Shown piece after piece: positions 1-8,812 of a stretch of 64,000 nt of DNA. The translations under genes and the position numbers were made by a program. The stretch is from Arthrobacter sp. NicSoilC5. Lineage in GTDB: Bacteria > Actinomycetota > Actinomycetes > Actinomycetales > Micrococcaceae. Below the pieces are notes generated by a model. The model made no database searches. It worked only from the letters and a program-made list of their open reading frames with translations, and was not told where the DNA came from. Every line of letters begins with the position of its first letter. The first letter of the stretch is position 1. The stretch is taken from contig NZ_AP024660.1 in NCBI RefSeq assembly GCF_019977395.1, positions 682,001 to 746,000 of the forward strand, given 5' to 3'.

Positions 1-1
1 G

Positions 2-625
2 TGGATGGCGGACCTCGACGACGTCTTCCAGACGTACCCGGACGTTCCGGCGTTCATCGGTTCGGCTGCCCTGCTGGAGGAAATCACCGGGTTCCACCTG
101 CACCGTGGCGCCATGGCAGCCATGCAGCGCCCGGCTCCGGTGCCGCTGCCCGAACTCCTCGCCGGGGCGCGCCGCGTGGCCGTGCTGGAAGACATCGTGG
201 ACCACACCAACGTGGGTGCGATTTTCCGCTCAGCGGCGGCGCTGGACATCGACGCCGTGCTGGTCTCGCCACGCTGTGGCGACCCGCTGTACCGGCGCAG
301 CGTCCGGGTCAGCATGGGCACCGTGTTCCAGGTTCCCTGGGCACGCCTGCAGGACTGGCCCGGGGACCTGCGGGTGCTCAAGGACCACGGCTTCACCGTC
401 GCGGCCCTGGAACTGACACCGGAGGCAGAGGATGTCGACGCCGTCGCCTCCCGCAACGTGGACAAACTCGCCCTGGTGCTTGGCACCGAAGGTGCCGGCA
501 TGAGCCCGGAGACGCTCGCCGCCGTCGACCTTGCCGTCAAAATCCCCATGCGCAACGGGGTGGATTCACTGAACGTGGCCGCTGCCTCGGCCGTCGCCTT
601 CTGGGAGTTGCGCGCCCGGGACTGA
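2..625 (+). CDS. TrmH/SpoU-family RNA 2'-O-methyltransferase (3' part)
   Basis: C-terminal part of a SPOUT-class RNA ribose methyltransferase; the reading frame is open to the left edge, so the N-terminus lies outside the window. All three SpoU motifs are visible: motif 1 as EDIVDHTNVGAIFRSAAAL, motif 2 as LVLGTEGAGMS, and motif 3 as IPMRNGVDSLNVAAASAVAF. These form the knotted AdoMet site, and the Asn/Arg of motif 1 are the expected catalytic residues. The family transfers a methyl group from AdoMet to a ribose 2'-OH in rRNA or tRNA. The specific target cannot be told from this fragment. It ends 175 nt before the bL31 gene, with no obvious strong terminator. Confidence 0.9.
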   Translation, partial: WMADLDDVFQTYPDVPAFIGSAALLEEITGFHLHRGAMAAMQRPAPVPLPELLAGARRVAVLEDIVDHTNVGAIFRSAAALDIDAVLVSPRCGDPLYRRSVRVSMGTVFQVPWARLQDWPGDLRVLKDHGFTVAALELTPEAEDVDAVASRNVDKLALVLGTEGAGMSPETLAAVDLAVKIPMRNGVDSLNVAAASAVAFWELRARD

Positions 626-680
626 CCTGCGGCGCCACCACCTGCCGCCAGGGGCGCCGGTTCGTCAGCCCTTGGCGGAT

Positions 681-699
681 CAGCTATGATTGATAGCTG
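681..699. promoter_or_regulatory. short inverted repeat upstream of rpmE2
   Basis: CAGCTAT, a 5-nt spacer, then ATAGCTG: 7-bp perfect arms about 100 nt before the bL31 start. A -10-like TATGAT (685-690) overlaps it. It could be an operator or only a short hairpin in the leader. It does not look like a canonical Zur box, although type B L31 genes are often zinc-regulated in other actinobacteria. Confidence 0.3.
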
Positions 700-800
700 G
701 TTGTCCTGCTTTTTCAGCTTCGGCTGATGCGACAGACCGCAGCCATCCCATTCATACCTGGCAGCTGGCAAAATCCAGTTGCGCGAACAAAGGTCCCATT

Positions 801-1058
801 ATGAAGTCTGATACCCACCCGAAGTACGAAGCTGTTGTCTTCAACGACCTGGCCTCCGGCACCAAGTTCCTGACCCGCTCCACCGTGTCTTCCAACAAGA
901 CCATCGAGTGGGAAGACGGCAACACCTACCCGGTCATCGACGTCGAAATCTCTTCCGAGTCCCACCCGTTCTACACGGGCAAGCAGCGCATCATGGACTC
1001 TGCAGGCCGCGTCGAGCGCTTCAACGCTCGCTTCAAGGGCTTCGGCGGCAAGAAGTAA
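801..1058 (+). CDS. rpmE2: 50S ribosomal protein bL31, type B
   Basis: An 85-residue ribosomal protein bL31 of the large subunit (N-terminus [17 protein letters not shown]-terminus [10 protein letters not shown]). It lacks the CxxC zinc-ribbon cysteines of the type A paralogue, so it is the zinc-independent type B form. Established work in other bacteria shows type B L31 replacing the zinc form when zinc is scarce. I chose the ATG at 801 because protein homology begins there; the open frame extends upstream to 690 without a credible start. A strong hairpin terminator follows within 25 nt, so the gene is probably monocistronic. Confidence 0.95.
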   Translation: MKSDTHPKYEAVVFNDLASGTKFLTRSTVSSNKTIEWEDGNTYPVIDVEISSESHPFYTGKQRIMDSAGRVERFNARFKGFGGKK

Positions 1059-1081
1059 TTCCTTCGCCAAGCTTGTTTGCA

Positions 1082-1113
1082 GAAGGCCCGCACCGGAAAC
1101 GGTGCGGGCCTTC
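1082..1113 (+). terminator. hairpin terminator after rpmE2
   Basis: Perfect 14-bp stem GAAGGCCCGCACCG with a GAAA tetraloop and the complementary arm, starting 24 nt after the rpmE2 stop. There is no long T-run, as is usual in high-GC actinobacteria. Confidence 0.8.
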
Positions 1114-1155
1114 CGCGTTAACCGCACACCTGCTTTCTGGGGCAGGATGGGAAGC

Positions 1156-2253
1156 ATGAGCGAGTCCGGATTTCCTGCCAATAATGCCGACAGCAACCAG
1201 CGCCTGCACGGGGAGTACAAGGTTCCCGGCGGCAAACTGGTGGTGGTGGACCTGGCGGTGGTGGACGGCGCACTGGCGGACGTCTCCGTCAGTGGCGACT
1301 TCTTCCTGGAGCCGGACGAGGCCCTGGAGGACATCAACCGGGCGCTGACCGGGCTTCCGGAGACCATACCTGCCGCAGACCTCGCAGCCGCCGTCACAGC
1401 CGCCCTGCCGGCCGGAGCCGTGCTGTTCGGCTTCTCCGCGGATGCCGTTGCCGTGACGGTCCGGCGTGCCCTGGCCAAGGCGACCTCCTGGGGAGACCAC
1501 GAGTGGAACGTCATCGCGCCCACCGTGCTTCCCACGGAAATCAACGTTGCCCTTGACGAGGTGCTCACCGAGGCCGTGGGCTCGGGGGCGCGCACGCCCA
1601 CCCTGCGGTTCTGGGACTGGCAGGAACCGTCGGTGGTCATCGGCAGCTTCCAGTCGGTGCAGAACGAGGTGGATCCCGAGGGCGTGGCCAGGCACGGCAT
1701 CAATGTGGTCCGCCGGATCAGCGGCGGGGGAGCGATGTTCATGGAGGCCGGCAACTGCATTACCTACTCGCTCTACCTGCCCCAGACCCTGGTGGACGGA
1801 CTGAGCTTCGCCGACTCCTACCCGTTCCTTGACGCCTGGGTCATGGCCGCGCTGGAAAAGATCGGCATCAACGCCTTCTACATCCCGCTGAACGACATCG
1901 CCACGGACCAGGGAAAGATCGGCGGCGCCGCGCAGAAGCGCCTCGCCAACGGCGGCATGCTGCACCACGTCACCATGAGCTACGACATCGACGCCGACAA
2001 GATGGTCGAGGTCCTCCGGATCGGCAAGGAGAAACTGTCCGACAAGGGTACCCGCAGCGCCAAGAAGCGGGTGGATCCGCTCCGCCGCCAGACCGGCCTG
2101 GCCCGCACGGCCATCATCGAGGCGATGATCGAGGTTTTCAGCGAGCGTTACGGGGCCACACCATCAACGCTCGCGGGACACGAGCTCGCAGCTGCCGAGG
2201 ACAAGGTGGCGGCCAAGTTCGGCACTCCGGAATGGCTCCACCGCGTCCCCTAG
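1156..2253 (+). CDS. lplA: lipoate--protein ligase family protein, accessory domain first
   Basis: About 365 residues of a biotin/lipoate A/B ligase family enzyme that attaches lipoate (or octanoate) to lysines of 2-oxoacid dehydrogenase E2 and GcvH proteins. The catalytic signature RRISGGGAMFMEAGN, matching the LplA RRxSGGGAVFH-GN motif, lies near residue 190. A region resembling the LplA accessory domain (HGEYKVPGGKLVVVDLAV through VSGDFFLEPDEAL) sits at the N-terminus, the reverse of the order in E. coli LplA. The ATG at 1156 follows a GGGAAG ribosome site; an ATG at 1147 and an upstream frame to 1102 are alternatives. The gene is monocistronic and converges on pepN. Confidence 0.85.
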   Translation: MSESGFPANNADSNQRLHGEYKVPGGKLVVVDLAVVDGALADVSVSGDFFLEPDEALEDINRALTGLPETIPAADLAAAVTAALPAGAVLFGFSADAVAVTVRRALAKATSWGDHEWNVIAPTVLPTEINVALDEVLTEAVGSGARTPTLRFWDWQEPSVVIGSFQSVQNEVDPEGVARHGINVVRRISGGGAMFMEAGNCITYSLYLPQTLVDGLSFADSYPFLDAWVMAALEKIGINAFYIPLNDIATDQGKIGGAAQKRLANGGMLHHVTMSYDIDADKMVEVLRIGKEKLSDKGTRSAKKRVDPLRRQTGLARTAIIEAMIEVFSERYGATPSTLAGHELAAAEDKVAAKFGTPEWLHRVP

Positions 2254-2279
2254 CTCCATCCACTATCCCGACCCATCCA

Positions 2280-2329
2280 TTGCTGAGTAACTGCCGTTTT
2301 GGCGCCTCAAAACGGCAGTTACTCAGCAA
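2280..2329. repeat. long perfect inverted repeat between convergent genes
   Basis: Two perfectly complementary 22-bp arms (2280-2301 and 2308-2329, beginning TTGCTGAGTAACTGCCG) flank a 6-nt loop. It is much more AT-rich than the surrounding genes and has no T-run on either side. It may act as a bidirectional terminator between the ligase gene and pepN, but its length and perfection suggest a dispersed palindromic repeat. No second copy was noticed in this window. Confidence 0.8.
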
Positions 2330-2379
2330 CCGATGAGTGGGCCCACGCCGGCAGGGTACCCTAGCCGAGCGCAGCGAGG

Positions 2380-5048
2380 TTAGGGGGCCGGTGGGGGAAC
2401 GACGGCGGCCTGTGCCGTGAGCGCGCGCAGCAGGTGGCTGCGCTGCTCCACGATGATCCGGCGCAGTGCGTGCGGGGCGTCCGGGTTGGCGTCCAGCCAG
2501 GCATCGGTCCGCCGGACGACGGGGTGGTCTTTGGGCTCCCCGCCGTCCGGGAGGTCCTGGGCTGCCGGGTAGAAGCCCCGGACAATCCGGCTGGCGATCT
2601 CGATACTCCGCGCGTCCCACACAGCGCGCAGGCAGTCGAAGTAGGGCTCCACGTAGGGTTCCAGCAGCGCCGGCGGCGCGGTAGCGAAGCCGCTGATGGT
2701 GGCGGTCAGAAGCTGGTTGGACAGCCCGGTCCCGTGGACGGCCGCATCCCAGGCGGCAGCCTTGACGTCGCGGTCGGGACGGGACGCCATGGCTGTTGCA
2801 TGCCCCGCCCGGCCGGAGGCGGTGGTGTCCCGGGCAAGCTCGGCGTCGAGCTCGGCTGCGGAGGCCTGGCCATTGGCTGCCAAGGCATGCCAGAGGTGCC
2901 AGCGGAGCTCGGCGTCCACCGCCACCCCTCGACGGCGTACGTTCCGTCCAGCAGGCCACGGAGCCGGGGGAGCAGGGCACCGTCCTGCCTGCTAAGTGTG
3001 CCGAGGGTGCGAGCCCAGGCGAGCTGCTGGTCCGAACCCGGGGCGGCCCGGTCCAGTTCTGCGGCGGCAGCTGCCAGGAAGGATGCGCGCACCCTGCCCC
3101 GGGTGGCGGCGGGCGTGTAGCGTTCGACGGCGGTGGTGGCGTTGTCGAGGACGTTCAGGAGTACGCCGATGCCCGTCTCAGCCGCGGCAAAGGCCGTCAC
3201 GGCGTCCACGTACCTGGACGCGGGGCTTTCGCCGTCCCGCGCCGAGTTCCACAGCGCCGTCCAGCACAGGGCCCGGGCCATAGGATCGGTGATGCGGTCC
3301 AGCGATGCACGTACGGCAGCCTCGGACACCGGATCCAGCCGCACTTTGGCGTAGGTCAGATCGTCATCGTTGACCAGTAGGAGCGCGGGCCGCGGCTGGC
3401 CGGCAAGCTGGGGGAGCTCAGTCCGGGCACCGGTCATGTCGGTTTCGATGGTTCCGGTCTGCACCAGGGCCCCGCCGGCGTCGAAGTCGTAGGAACCGAC
3501 GCGGAGGCGGTGCGGACGCAGCTCTTCCCGTCCGGTGACCGGGTCCACCGCCTCCTGGACGAGCGCCACCTGTCCCAGCACGCTGGCGTCGCCCGTTGCT
3601 GCTCCCGCCACGGCCGGGTCCTTGGACGAACCGTCCACGGCAGAAAAATCCAGGGACAGCATCGAGATGCCGGACGTCTGCAGCCACTGCCGGGCCCAGC
3701 CGGACAGGTCACGGCCCGAGGCCGCATCCAGTGCCGCCAGGAGGTCGGCCAGCGACGTGTTCCCATAGGCGTGCTTCCGGAAGTACTCCCGGGATCCTGC
3801 GATGAACGAATCAAAGCCCACGTACGCCACCAGCTGCTTGAGGACCGAGGCGCCCTTGGCGTAGGTGATGCCGTCGAAGTTCTGCTTGGCCGCTTCAAGG
3901 TCGGGGATGTCAGCCACGATGGGATGGGTGGTGGGGAGCTGGTCCTGCACGTAGGCCCAGGCCTTGCGTTTGTTGGCGAAGTTGACCCAGGCGGTATCCC
4001 AGTCCGTTGCCCGGTCCACGCCGAGGGTTCCCATGTAATCGGCGAAGGACTCCTTGAGCCAGAGGTCGTCCCACCACTGCATGGTCACCAGGTCGCCGAA
4101 CCACATGTGCGCCATCTCGTGCATCAGGGTGTTGGCGCGCGCCTGGTACTGCGCGTCCGTGGCGCGGGAGGTGAACACGTAGCTCTCGGTGAACGTCACC
4201 AGCCCCGGGTTCTCCATGGCGCCCAGGTTGTACTCGGGCACGAACGCCTGGTCGTACTTGCCCCACGGGTAGGGGTAGTCGAAGAGGCGGTTGAAGAAGT
4301 CCAGGCCCTTCTTGGTGAGGGCAAAGAGCTCTTCCGTGTCGAAGGAGCCTGCCATGGATGCCCGGCAGTAGAGGGCGAGCGGGACGTCCAGGCGCGTGCC
4401 GTCGTCGAGCGTTGCCTGCCAGCGGTCCTCAGCCCTGAAGTAGGGCCCGGCCAGGATGCTGGTGATGTAGGTGGACATCGGCAGGGTGGTGGCGAAGTCC
4501 CAGCAGGCGGTGGCAGGATCGCTGGTCAGCAGGGTGCGGTTCACCTCTGCGCCGTTCGAGGCCACCTTCCATTCCGCCGGAGCCATCACGTGGAAGGTGT
4601 AGGTTGCCTTCAGGTCGGGCTGTTCGAAGTTGGCGAAGACCCGGCGCGCGTCAGCCGGCTCGTACTGGGTGTACAGGTAGGTCTGGCCGTCGGCGGGGTC
4701 AACGAACCGGTGCATGCCCTCGCCGGAGCGGCTGTAGAGGGCGGTACCGGTGACGGCCACCTGGTTTTCGGCCCCGAGGTTGTCCAGCCTGATCCGCGCG
4801 CCGTCCACCACGTCCCCCACGGGCAGGCTCTTGCCGTTGAGGATCACGCTGTGGACGCTGCCGCCGATGAAGTCCAGGAAGGTGCTGGAGCCGGGTTCTG
4901 CGGTGAAGGTGATGACACTGCGGCTGGTGTAACCGGGAACCGCCGGATCTGCTGCCTGCCGCACATCGAGCGAGACGTCGTAGCTGGTGGTGCTGATCAG
5001 GGCTGAACGTTCGGAGGCTTCGCTGCGCTGCAGATTCTCATGTGACAC
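2380..5048 (-). pseudogene. pepN: aminopeptidase N (M1 family), interrupted by a -1 frameshift
   Basis: Zinc metallo-aminopeptidase that removes N-terminal residues from peptides in the cytoplasm. The N-terminal 708 residues carry GAMEN (276-280) and HEMAH(x18)E (His310, Glu311, His314, Glu333), the complete M1 exopeptidase and zinc site. At about 2924-2929 (coding strand GAGGGGTGGCGG) one base is missing. The frame shifts after TYAVEG into 72 unrelated residues ending at 2706, while the genuine C-terminal domain continues in another frame as AVDAELRWHLWHALAANG to 2380. Restoring one base gives about 889 residues, normal for actinobacterial PepN. The start is GTG at 5048. The frameshift sits in a G run, so it may be a sequencing error; the catalytic domain is intact in either case. 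Confidence 0.85.
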
Positions 5049-5081
5049 CCGGCTATCTAATCACGCGGCCGGTGCGTCCGC

Positions 5082-6140
5082 TCAGCCCGCGATCAGGAAG
5101 GCGGCCGCCAGACCCAGCACGGCAATCAGGAGCCAGGATGCCAGCGCCGCCAGGAGCGCCTGCCCACCTGTATGGAGCAGTGTTCTGATCCTGACGGCCG
5201 AGCCCAGCCCGAACAGGGCAGCCCCCAGGAGGATGTCCTGCAGGGTGGCGCCGGTATCCAGCCAGGCCGGGGCCAGCCAGCCGGTGGAGCGCAGGGCCAC
5301 CATGGCCACGAAGCCCAGCACGAACAGGGGCACCACGGGCGGCATTTTGGACGTGGTGCCGTCGGCGGCGCCCAGGGCGCGCGCTCCGTTCCTGTGGTGC
5401 GCGCCGGCTGCGGCAACAACGGGCGCCAGCAGCAGCACCCGGGTGAGCTTGACGACGACGGCGATCGCCAGGGCAGCGGTCCCGGCGGTTTGCGCCGTGG
5501 CCACCACCTGGCCCACGTCGTGCACGGACGCGCCGGTCCAGGCACCGAACACCGTGGCCGTGAGGCCCAGGGGGTGCGCGAGGAGGGGCAGGACGCCGAT
5601 GGCGAGCGTTCCGCAGAGCGTTACCAAGGCCACCGGCAGGACAGTTTCGGCGTGCCGGATGCGGCGGACGGCGGCCATGGCGCCGATGGCCGACGCGCCG
5701 CAGATGGAAAACCCGGTGGCCACCAGGAGCGAGGTCACCGGCGGCAGGCGCAACAGCCGCGAGATTGCATAGGTGCCGCCGAAGCTGGCCGCGACGACGC
5801 CCACGATCAGGACCAGGGCCGGCCACCCGAGGTTGAGGACATCCATGACGCTGACCTTCAGGCCCAGCAGCACGATCCCGCCGCGCATCAGATGCTTGCC
5901 CGCGAAGTCGAGCCCTGCACGGGCCCGGCCGCCGGTCCAGCTGCCGGCGCCGGGCAGGTTGGCGGCCAGGACACCCAGCACCACAGCCATGGTCATCGCA
6001 GGCAATGCCGGCAGGAGCCCGTGCACCAGGAAGGCCCCTGCCACGGCGGCCGCCGCCGTCAAGAGGCCCGGAACCAACCGCGCCACATGGGCCCGGAAAC
6101 TGCCGCGGCCCGGCACGGGGAGGCTTCTGCTGCTTGGCAC
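5082..6140 (-). CDS. YeiH-family (UPF0324) putative sulfate exporter
   Basis: A 352-residue, very hydrophobic protein with about 10 predicted membrane helices, matching the conserved-hypothetical-698/YeiH family. Typical segments are FAGKHLMRGGIVLLGLKVS, GFSICGASAIGAM and GASVHDVGQVVATA. Family members are annotated as putative sulfate exporters, but transport activity is poorly established. The start is GTG at 6140. It reads divergently from the ATP-grasp operon, with 77 nt between them, and lies 33 nt upstream of pepN on the same strand, so it may be cotranscribed with pepN. Confidence 0.8.
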   Translation of the reverse strand: MPSSRSLPVPGRGSFRAHVARLVPGLLTAAAAVAGAFLVHGLLPALPAMTMAVVLGVLAANLPGAGSWTGGRARAGLDFAGKHLMRGGIVLLGLKVSVMDVLNLGWPALVLIVGVVAASFGGTYAISRLLRLPPVTSLLVATGFSICGASAIGAMAAVRRIRHAETVLPVALVTLCGTLAIGVLPLLAHPLGLTATVFGAWTGASVHDVGQVVATAQTAGTAALAIAVVVKLTRVLLLAPVVAAAGAHHRNGARALGAADGTTSKMPPVVPLFVLGFVAMVALRSTGWLAPAWLDTGATLQDILLGAALFGLGSAVRIRTLLHTGGQALLAALASWLLIAVLGLAAAFLIAG

Positions 6141-6217
6141 TCACCTACTGTGCCCGAAGAGGCCAGTAAAGTACGAACCGGGCTGCCGGCGACAACACGC
6201 CAGAATGGATGGCAGTA

Positions 6218-7810
6218 ATGAACTCGAAACAAAAAGATGGTTGGCTATTGGACATGTCAGACCTATTCCAGGATTACTCCGAGGCCGCGGGCCGCACCGG
6301 AGCCTACGACGAGATGTTTGCCCCCGGGCAGCAGGCCAGGGACTCGTACGGGCAGGTGGCGGAGGCGCTCCGGAAGCTCTCCCTGGCGGATGTGAGCGCA
6401 CGCGCCGACTCCATGGCCCGCACCTTCCTGGACCGCGGGGTGACGTTCGACTACGCGGGCGAGGAGCGGCCCTTCCCCCTCGACATCGTGCCCCGTGTCA
6501 TCCCGGCAGCTGAGTGGGATGTCCTGGAACGCGGCGTGGCGCAGCGCGTCCGCGCCCTGGAAGCGTTCCTGAACGACGTCTACGACAAGATGACCGTGGT
6601 CTCCGACGGCGTGATTCCCCGCCAGCTCGTGACCACCAGCGCCCATTTCCACCGGCAGGTCCACGGCTTTGAACCCGCGGGCGGGGTGCGGGTACACATC
6701 TCCGGCATCGACGTCGTCCGCGACGCCGCCGGCACCTTCCGGGTCCTGGAGGACAACGTCCGCGTCCCCTCCGGCGTCAGCTACGTGCTGGAAAACCGGC
6801 GCGCCATGGCGAAGGGCCTGCCTGAGGCATTCGGCCAGCAGCTCATCCGGCCCGTGGAAGAGTACCCGCGGCGGCTGCTCTCGGCCCTGCGCAAAACCGC
6901 GCCCGCCGGCGTGGACGATCCCACCGTCGTCGTCCTGACCCCCGGCGTGTTCAACAGCGCCTACTTCGAGCACACCCTGCTGGCCGGCCTCATGGGCGTG
7001 GAACTGGTGGAGGGCCGGGACCTCATCTGCCGTGGAAACCGCGTGTACATGCGCACCACGGCCGGCGAGCAGCGCGTGGACGTCATCTACAAGCGGATCG
7101 ACGACGACTTCCTGGACCCGCTGCAGTTCCGGTCCGACTCGATGCTTGGCTGCCCCGGGCTGGTCAACGCCGCCCGTGCCGGCGGTGTCACCATCGCCAA
7201 CGCGGTGGGCAATGGCGTGGCAGACGACAAACTGGTTTACAGTTACGTGCCTGACCTGATCCGCTACTACCTCAGCGAGGAGCCCATTATCGCCAATGTG
7301 GACACCTTCCGCCTCGAGGAGAAGGAGGCCCGGGAGTATACCCTGGACAACCTGGCGGAACTGGTGGTCAAGCCGGTGGACGGCTCCGGCGGCAAGGGCC
7401 TGGTCATTGGCCCGGATGCCTCCAGGGACGAGTTGGACGCCCTCCGCCAGCGGATCATCTCCGATCCGCGCGGCTGGATCGCCCAGCCGGTGCTGCAGCT
7501 CTCCACGGTTCCCACCCTGGGTGGTGACAAGTTCGGTCCGCGCCACGTGGACCTGCGGCCCTTCGCCGTGAACGACGGCGACGACGTCTGGGTGCTCCCG
7601 GGCGGCCTGACCCGTGTTGCGCTGAAGGAAGGGTCCCTGATTGTGAACTCCAGCCAGGGCGGTGGATCCAAGGACACCTGGGTCCTTGCCGACTCTCCCC
7701 AGATGCCGGTGGAGACCGTTCCGCGCCAGTCCGTCACGGTCCGGGAACGCGTCTCGGTGTGGCCGGTGGAAAGCAACTGGCGCGACCGCCAGTCGGAGCA
7801 GCAGCAGTGA
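6218..7810 (+). CDS. circularly permuted type 2 ATP-grasp protein (DUF404/407)
   Basis: About 530 residues of the COG2308 family, predicted to activate a carboxylate with ATP and ligate it to an amine. Family landmarks are FQDYSEAAGRTGAYDEMF at the N-terminus, RVLEDNVRVPSGVSYVLENR (the E-D-N-R-PSG block), and VVKPVDGSGGKGLVIG and DLRPFAV in the ATP-binding half. It is the first gene of an operon with an alpha-E protein and a transglutaminase, a trio predicted in comparative genomics to make or modify a peptide. No substrate is known. The start is uncertain: ATGs lie at 6209, 6218 (GGATGG upstream) and 6254, and the family core begins at the last. Confidence 0.85.
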   Translation: MNSKQKDGWLLDMSDLFQDYSEAAGRTGAYDEMFAPGQQARDSYGQVAEALRKLSLADVSARADSMARTFLDRGVTFDYAGEERPFPLDIVPRVIPAAEWDVLERGVAQRVRALEAFLNDVYDKMTVVSDGVIPRQLVTTSAHFHRQVHGFEPAGGVRVHISGIDVVRDAAGTFRVLEDNVRVPSGVSYVLENRRAMAKGLPEAFGQQLIRPVEEYPRRLLSALRKTAPAGVDDPTVVVLTPGVFNSAYFEHTLLAGLMGVELVEGRDLICRGNRVYMRTTAGEQRVDVIYKRIDDDFLDPLQFRSDSMLGCPGLVNAARAGGVTIANAVGNGVADDKLVYSYVPDLIRYYLSEEPIIANVDTFRLEEKEAREYTLDNLAELVVKPVDGSGGKGLVIGPDASRDELDALRQRIISDPRGWIAQPVLQLSTVPTLGGDKFGPRHVDLRPFAVNDGDDVWVLPGGLTRVALKEGSLIVNSSQGGGSKDTWVLADSPQMPVETVPRQSVTVRERVSVWPVESNWRDRQSEQQQ

Positions 7811-7885
7811 GCCCGGCACGTGTAGACGTCGCCGCCGTCGCACCTTTCTTTGACAACGTTCCGGGCGCGCAGGAGGTAGCCGCGA

Positions 7886-8812
7886 ATGCTTAGCCGTATT
7901 GCCGAGTCCCTTTTTTGGATCGGCCGCTATGTGGAGCGGGCGGACGGTACCGCCCGCATTTTGGATGTCCACCTGGAACGCCTGAACCACCTCCCCATGG
8001 AGGAGCGGAAGAGCGTGGCGCAGGAGCTCCTGGCCGTCATGGGCGCCAAGCCGCAGAGCGAGGATTTCGGGCTGCCGGAACTGCTTCACGCCCTGGCCTA
8101 TGACAAGACCAGCGCCACGTCCATTGCCGGTTCCCTGGGTGCCGCCCGTGAGAACGCCCGCCGTGCCCGCGAGACTGTGTCCTCCGGGCTGTGGGAAAGC
8201 CTGAACACCACCTACTACGGGCTGAGCCAGCACCGCAAGGACGTGGTGGGCACCTACCGGTTCTGCAACTGGACCCTGGAGCGCACAGCCATGGTCAGCG
8301 GCCTTGCCGACACCACCGTGAGCCACGACGAGAGCTGGCTCTTCCTGGTCCTGGGCCGTTCGCTGGAACGTGCCGACATGACGGCCCGGATGCTCTCCAC
8401 CAGGGACGTCCTCTCCGCAGGCATGTCCTGGGTGAACATGCTCCGGTGCGCCGGCGCGTACGAATCCTTCCTCCGCACCCGCCGCGCTGCGTTCGGAGAC
8501 CAGCACGCTGCGGAGTTCCTGCTCCTGGACCGGCTGTTCCCGCGGTCCATCGTCTATGCCCTGCGGGACGCGGACGAATGCCTGGCCAAACTCGACCCGT
8601 CCGCCCAGCGCGTGGGTTTCATCAACGATGCCCGCCGGATCGTGGGCCAGGCCCGGACCTTCCTCGAGTTCCACCGCACGGACGACCTCATGTCCGAACT
8701 GCCGGAGCACATGGAGCGGGTGCAGAAGGCGGTGTCCCAGGCCTCGGACGCCATTTCCCGTAAGTACTTCAATCAGGCGGATGAACTTGCCTGGGTGGGA
8801 GAAGTGTCATGA
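7886..8812 (+). CDS. alpha-E domain protein (DUF403)
   Basis: A 308-residue all-helical protein of COG2307. It opens with the family signature MLSRIAESLFWIGRYVERADGTARILDVH and ends with helices containing ARTFLEFHRTDDLM. The alpha-E domain has no assigned chemistry; it nearly always accompanies the permuted ATP-grasp and a transglutaminase, as here. An AGGAGG ribosome site lies 8 nt before the ATG. Its stop overlaps the next start (ATGA at 8809), so the two are translationally coupled. Confidence 0.85.
   Translation: MLSRIAESLFWIGRYVERADGTARILDVHLERLNHLPMEERKSVAQELLAVMGAKPQSEDFGLPELLHALAYDKTSATSIAGSLGAARENARRARETVSSGLWESLNTTYYGLSQHRKDVVGTYRFCNWTLERTAMVSGLADTTVSHDESWLFLVLGRSLERADMTARMLSTRDVLSAGMSWVNMLRCAGAYESFLRTRRAAFGDQHAAEFLLLDRLFPRSIVYALRDADECLAKLDPSAQRVGFINDARRIVGQARTFLEFHRTDDLMSELPEHMERVQKAVSQASDAISRKYFNQADELAWVGEVS

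Noticed and set aside
681..699. Zur box controlling rpmE2
   Set aside because: The inverted repeat does not resemble the usual AT-rich Zur motif, so only an unspecific inverted repeat is reported.
2924..2929. Programmed -1 frameshift in pepN
   Set aside because: No slippery heptamer or following pseudoknot is evident; loss of a base in a G run is simpler.
6263..8710. 815-codon minus-strand open frame
   Set aside because: It is antisense to the ATP-grasp and alpha-E genes, with no domain resemblance and a His/Gly/Pro-biased composition.
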